A stretch of DNA of 64,000 nt from Syngnathus acus (lineage: Eukaryota > Chordata > Actinopteri > Syngnathiformes > Syngnathidae). The translations under genes were made by a program, and so were the position numbers. The stretch covers positions 13,882,501 through 13,946,500 of the forward strand of contig NC_051094.1 of the NCBI RefSeq assembly GCF_901709675.1, given 5' to 3'. Below, one piece after another: positions 61,401 through 64,000 of this stretch. The notes beneath the pieces are model-generated. The model did not search any database and was not told where the DNA came from. It saw nothing but the letters and a program-made list of their open reading frames with translations. Each line of letters starts with the position of its first letter. The stretch's first letter is position 1.

Positions 61401-64000
61401 ATTCATTAATAATTTTGGTTATAGAGCAATGATTGCCTTGTGCAATTGAACACTATGCAAATTCATTTTATCATGTTGCATAATGTTAATGTTTTTGATT
61501 AGAATGTGAAAAATATGGAATACGGACAGATTGTTATGGAAGTTAGTCTTGTAGGGTTAGCAACTCTGAAAATGGATGGATGTTCATCATTTGCCTGGAT
61601 GCAACTCTGTGATGTATAGAAGGTTTGTGCAGAGGATGAGCAGAAAGACTTGGAAAAAAAAATACTCCACCTTATTGCCAAGAGCCATACGGTACATAAA
61701 ATGCATTACTGCACTACCACGACAACAGTAACTTACTATGTCTGATCACAATATTAGGCACGCTTATGCACAAATTTTAATTCTAATAGTTATTTTCGCT
61801 CATTCAGCTACACTAGAGGGTCCAAATATTAGCAGCTTTAAACGGCTTCAAACTACAACCTCAAAAAGAAATGAACCGTCCGTAATGTTTAATTCGTACC
61901 TTTCGAAAGTGTAAATCAAGGCATAAGGTTTTACTGCAGCTCTTGTATTACATCTTATCAGATTATCTGTTGTAACATGAAGATGATGACGTGTTATGTC
62001 TACAGTATCCCATGTAAATTGGTGACCCGGTGTTACTATGGCAACGGTGTAGACACATTTCCACAACAAGCTACAATAGCTTTAGAGCTGGTAATTCAAG
62101 GTATATCATTTTACATGCCAATGTTAAGGCAAGGATTGCATTTGAGTTAGAAATACAAAGCAAAATGTAACCAGGACTTCTTTCCAATACAGTACAGAAT
62201 GGCTTGTGAAGTTTAGCAACTCAAGTCGTTAAATGAACAGTTGCTCGATATACACTTGCTTATAATTAGGAGTGACCATTGGAGCTTTTCATGTGCGTTA
62301 GCTGACACTAATATAGGGTGAACACTGAAGAGCAAGTTTTTTTTAAAAACACATGCTGATGGGTATTCAGATAAGTTATTTGATAAAAGCAGGCTCAAAG
62401 TTGATAGGGTTTCGCTATTCTTTTACTTCCATGATTTATGATGACCAATATTCTCATCATAGGACATTTATAGCAGAGGCTTTAACATTGGCTACAAAGA
62501 TTTTCCCCAACAAAAGAGCATATTTTCTGGCTTAAATTCTGCTTTGGATAACCACAAGATTCACGTTTACTGTCATTCTGATAATATTTCTATTTTCCAC
62601 AGGTCAACTGGCTACACATTCCTACCTCAAACATGCTAATACTCTTAATTGTGCAAAGGTGTAAATAAAAGTGACGATTACGGGGACGGATGAAAACCCA
62701 CTTCCATCCTTGCTTAGTCCGTCTTTTTTCTTTAAACTTCTTGTCCTCCGTTCGCAAAATAGATGGGACAGATGGACGGACCATTCCGTCCCTGGGAAGG
62801 AATGGCCCTCACTGGGTATTATGATGTAATTATGCTAAAAACCATACGATGCTATCATCACTCACTTATTGATGCAATATAAAGTAGCCTTTATACAGTC
62901 AGTGGTCGACCAAGTGGGTGACAAGTTGATGAAAGAAATGTCATGTGATCTACTTCATTCAATTTGGTGGTCGCTATTTTATTTATTTTAGAAATTGCTG
63001 CCCCTTTAATACTACTAGTTTGGACATTTAACTGTGATTTGCTAGTGGGTGAAGATGTAGAGAAATCTTTGGCTGCTGCTGTCTTCCGTTCAATGAAGGT
63101 CCCAGTGTGGAGAAAATTGCACACGGTTGAAATGTCTGCATTTGATCGGTGCCAAAGATGTGACGATAGTTTTGTTTGTTGTGATTCCCTGTCATACAAG
63201 CCTCTAATCTTCACACCATCTGCAATCAGTGACTTGGAGATGCGCTTGTTGGCGTCTATTATTGTGTTTTAAAACCTGGGCACGACATTATGATTTCTTG
63301 AAGGGAAAGGCAATGCTATTTAAATGACTTATGTCATAAAATGTGGAGCAGAGCAAGTGGGAAAAAATAATTTCTCAGTGCGAGTAGAGGCTCCTCCATT
63401 GCCTGTTGTTTTTCCACGGAGTAGATCTGTAAGTGGTGGGGGATGGGAACATGTATGTGCATGTGTCAGTTGTAGTGCCTCCCCCACCTTTCTGTGTCCT
63501 CCCTGCTTGGTTCCCACTCTTGGTAGGGAAGAGAATCAGCTCCTTTATTGCAGGGAGGCGAGAGGGAGAGAGTCCTCCCCCACCTCCCACATGTACATAC
63601 ACTCTATATAGTAACTCTATATACACTATGCAAATGTTGCATCCTTGTTGAGGAGATAAATGGAGTCCTTTATATGCTCGCCACCCTGAGAGGTTCTTCA
63701 TCTTATCTTTCATCATTTTGTGCATTAGGCTATTTTACTGTAATGCTACTTTTATGTATACATATTCCCTTTCTAAAAACAAAACAGAACACCAATGACA
63801 TATTTTAGAAGGTGCTGTGCGTAGCGTTGTCAGGCCTGCACCACAATATTGAGCAAGGTATGGTGTTCTATATCTTCAACCTCTGAGCTAAACAATCATA
63901 ATAATAAATAATATATGATAGTAAATCATAAATATATGACAGGGATTCAGACTGCCCCTAAATGACATTTTGTTCTGAAAATTTGTGACAGTGTAAAAAC
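58447..64000 (+). CDS. mxd1: MAX dimerization protein 1, 5' part (window ends inside gene)
   Basis: A bHLH-zip repressor that pairs with MAX and recruits SIN3 to oppose MYC. Two coding exons are visible: 58447-58513 and 59119-59218. Together they encode the SIN3-interaction helix (GMVQMLIEAAEYLDRRER) and a segment with EAEHGYASMPPF and the basic stretch LKKKSKSKKN. Exon 2 ends in phase 2 at a GTAAAA donor. The bHLH and zipper exons are not found before 64000, so they lie beyond the window. MXD1 is chosen over other MXD members from EAEHGYASM and from its position next to snrnp27. Confidence 0.9.
59219..64000. other. mxd1 intron 2, no exon recognised
   Basis: About 4.8 kb of AT-rich sequence. 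CAGGGATGGGCAATCA at about 59449 resembles a hAT end without a clear partner. The 173-codon open frame at 59309-59830 is not recognisable and contains this repeat. No bHLH exon was found. Confidence 0.5.

Noticed and set aside
1-64000. CRISPR array, operon or prokaryotic island
   Set aside because: Direct repeats here are microsatellites or transposon units without regular spacers. All genes have spliceosomal introns.

Overview
The window is vertebrate, almost certainly teleost, nuclear DNA. Its genes are split by GT-AG introns, and the spaces between exons carry fish-type repeats: hAT MITEs with 8-bp target duplications, a tRNA-headed SINE with a GGAT-type tail, LINE 3' ends and Tc1-like ends. 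Five protein-coding genes can be read exon by exon. None is bacterial or viral. The order hk2 / figla / add2 / snrnp27 / mxd1 matches genes that lie on the short arm of human chromosome 2, which supports the assignments. The species cannot be fixed from this sequence alone.

Layout. 1130-26076 (minus): an 18-exon, 918-residue, two-lobed hexokinase most like HK2, with a CRE and CCAAT motif upstream. 27872-30075 (plus): figla, a germ-line bHLH factor, four exons. 30076-40646: about 10.5 kb without a recognisable coding exon, holding a 986-bp hAT element, SINE copies and a terminal-inverted-repeat element. 40647-51460 (plus): add2 (beta-adducin), 13 exons plus one in-frame candidate cassette exon. 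53340-56683 (plus): snrnp27, a tri-snRNP splicing protein, six exons, complete. 57360-57680: a CCAAT/E-box cluster upstream of mxd1. 58447-64000 (plus): the first two coding exons of mxd1; the rest lies beyond the window.

The genes do not form a pathway. They are neighbours by conserved synteny: glucose phosphorylation (hk2), oocyte transcription (figla), spectrin-actin membrane skeleton (add2), pre-mRNA splicing (snrnp27) and MAX-network repression (mxd1).

Most notable points: (1) the hexokinase has an unusual N-terminus and altered phosphate-1 loops in both lobes although its glucose-binding and catalytic residues are kept; (2) two inverted hAT MITEs flank hk2 exons 14 and 15, an arrangement that could favour circular RNA or exon skipping; (3) add2 has a symmetric candidate exon that may also give an alternative C-terminus; (4) a TA-flanked inverted-repeat transposon family with shared internal parts recurs in the window. 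I found no evidence of a wholly new biological system.
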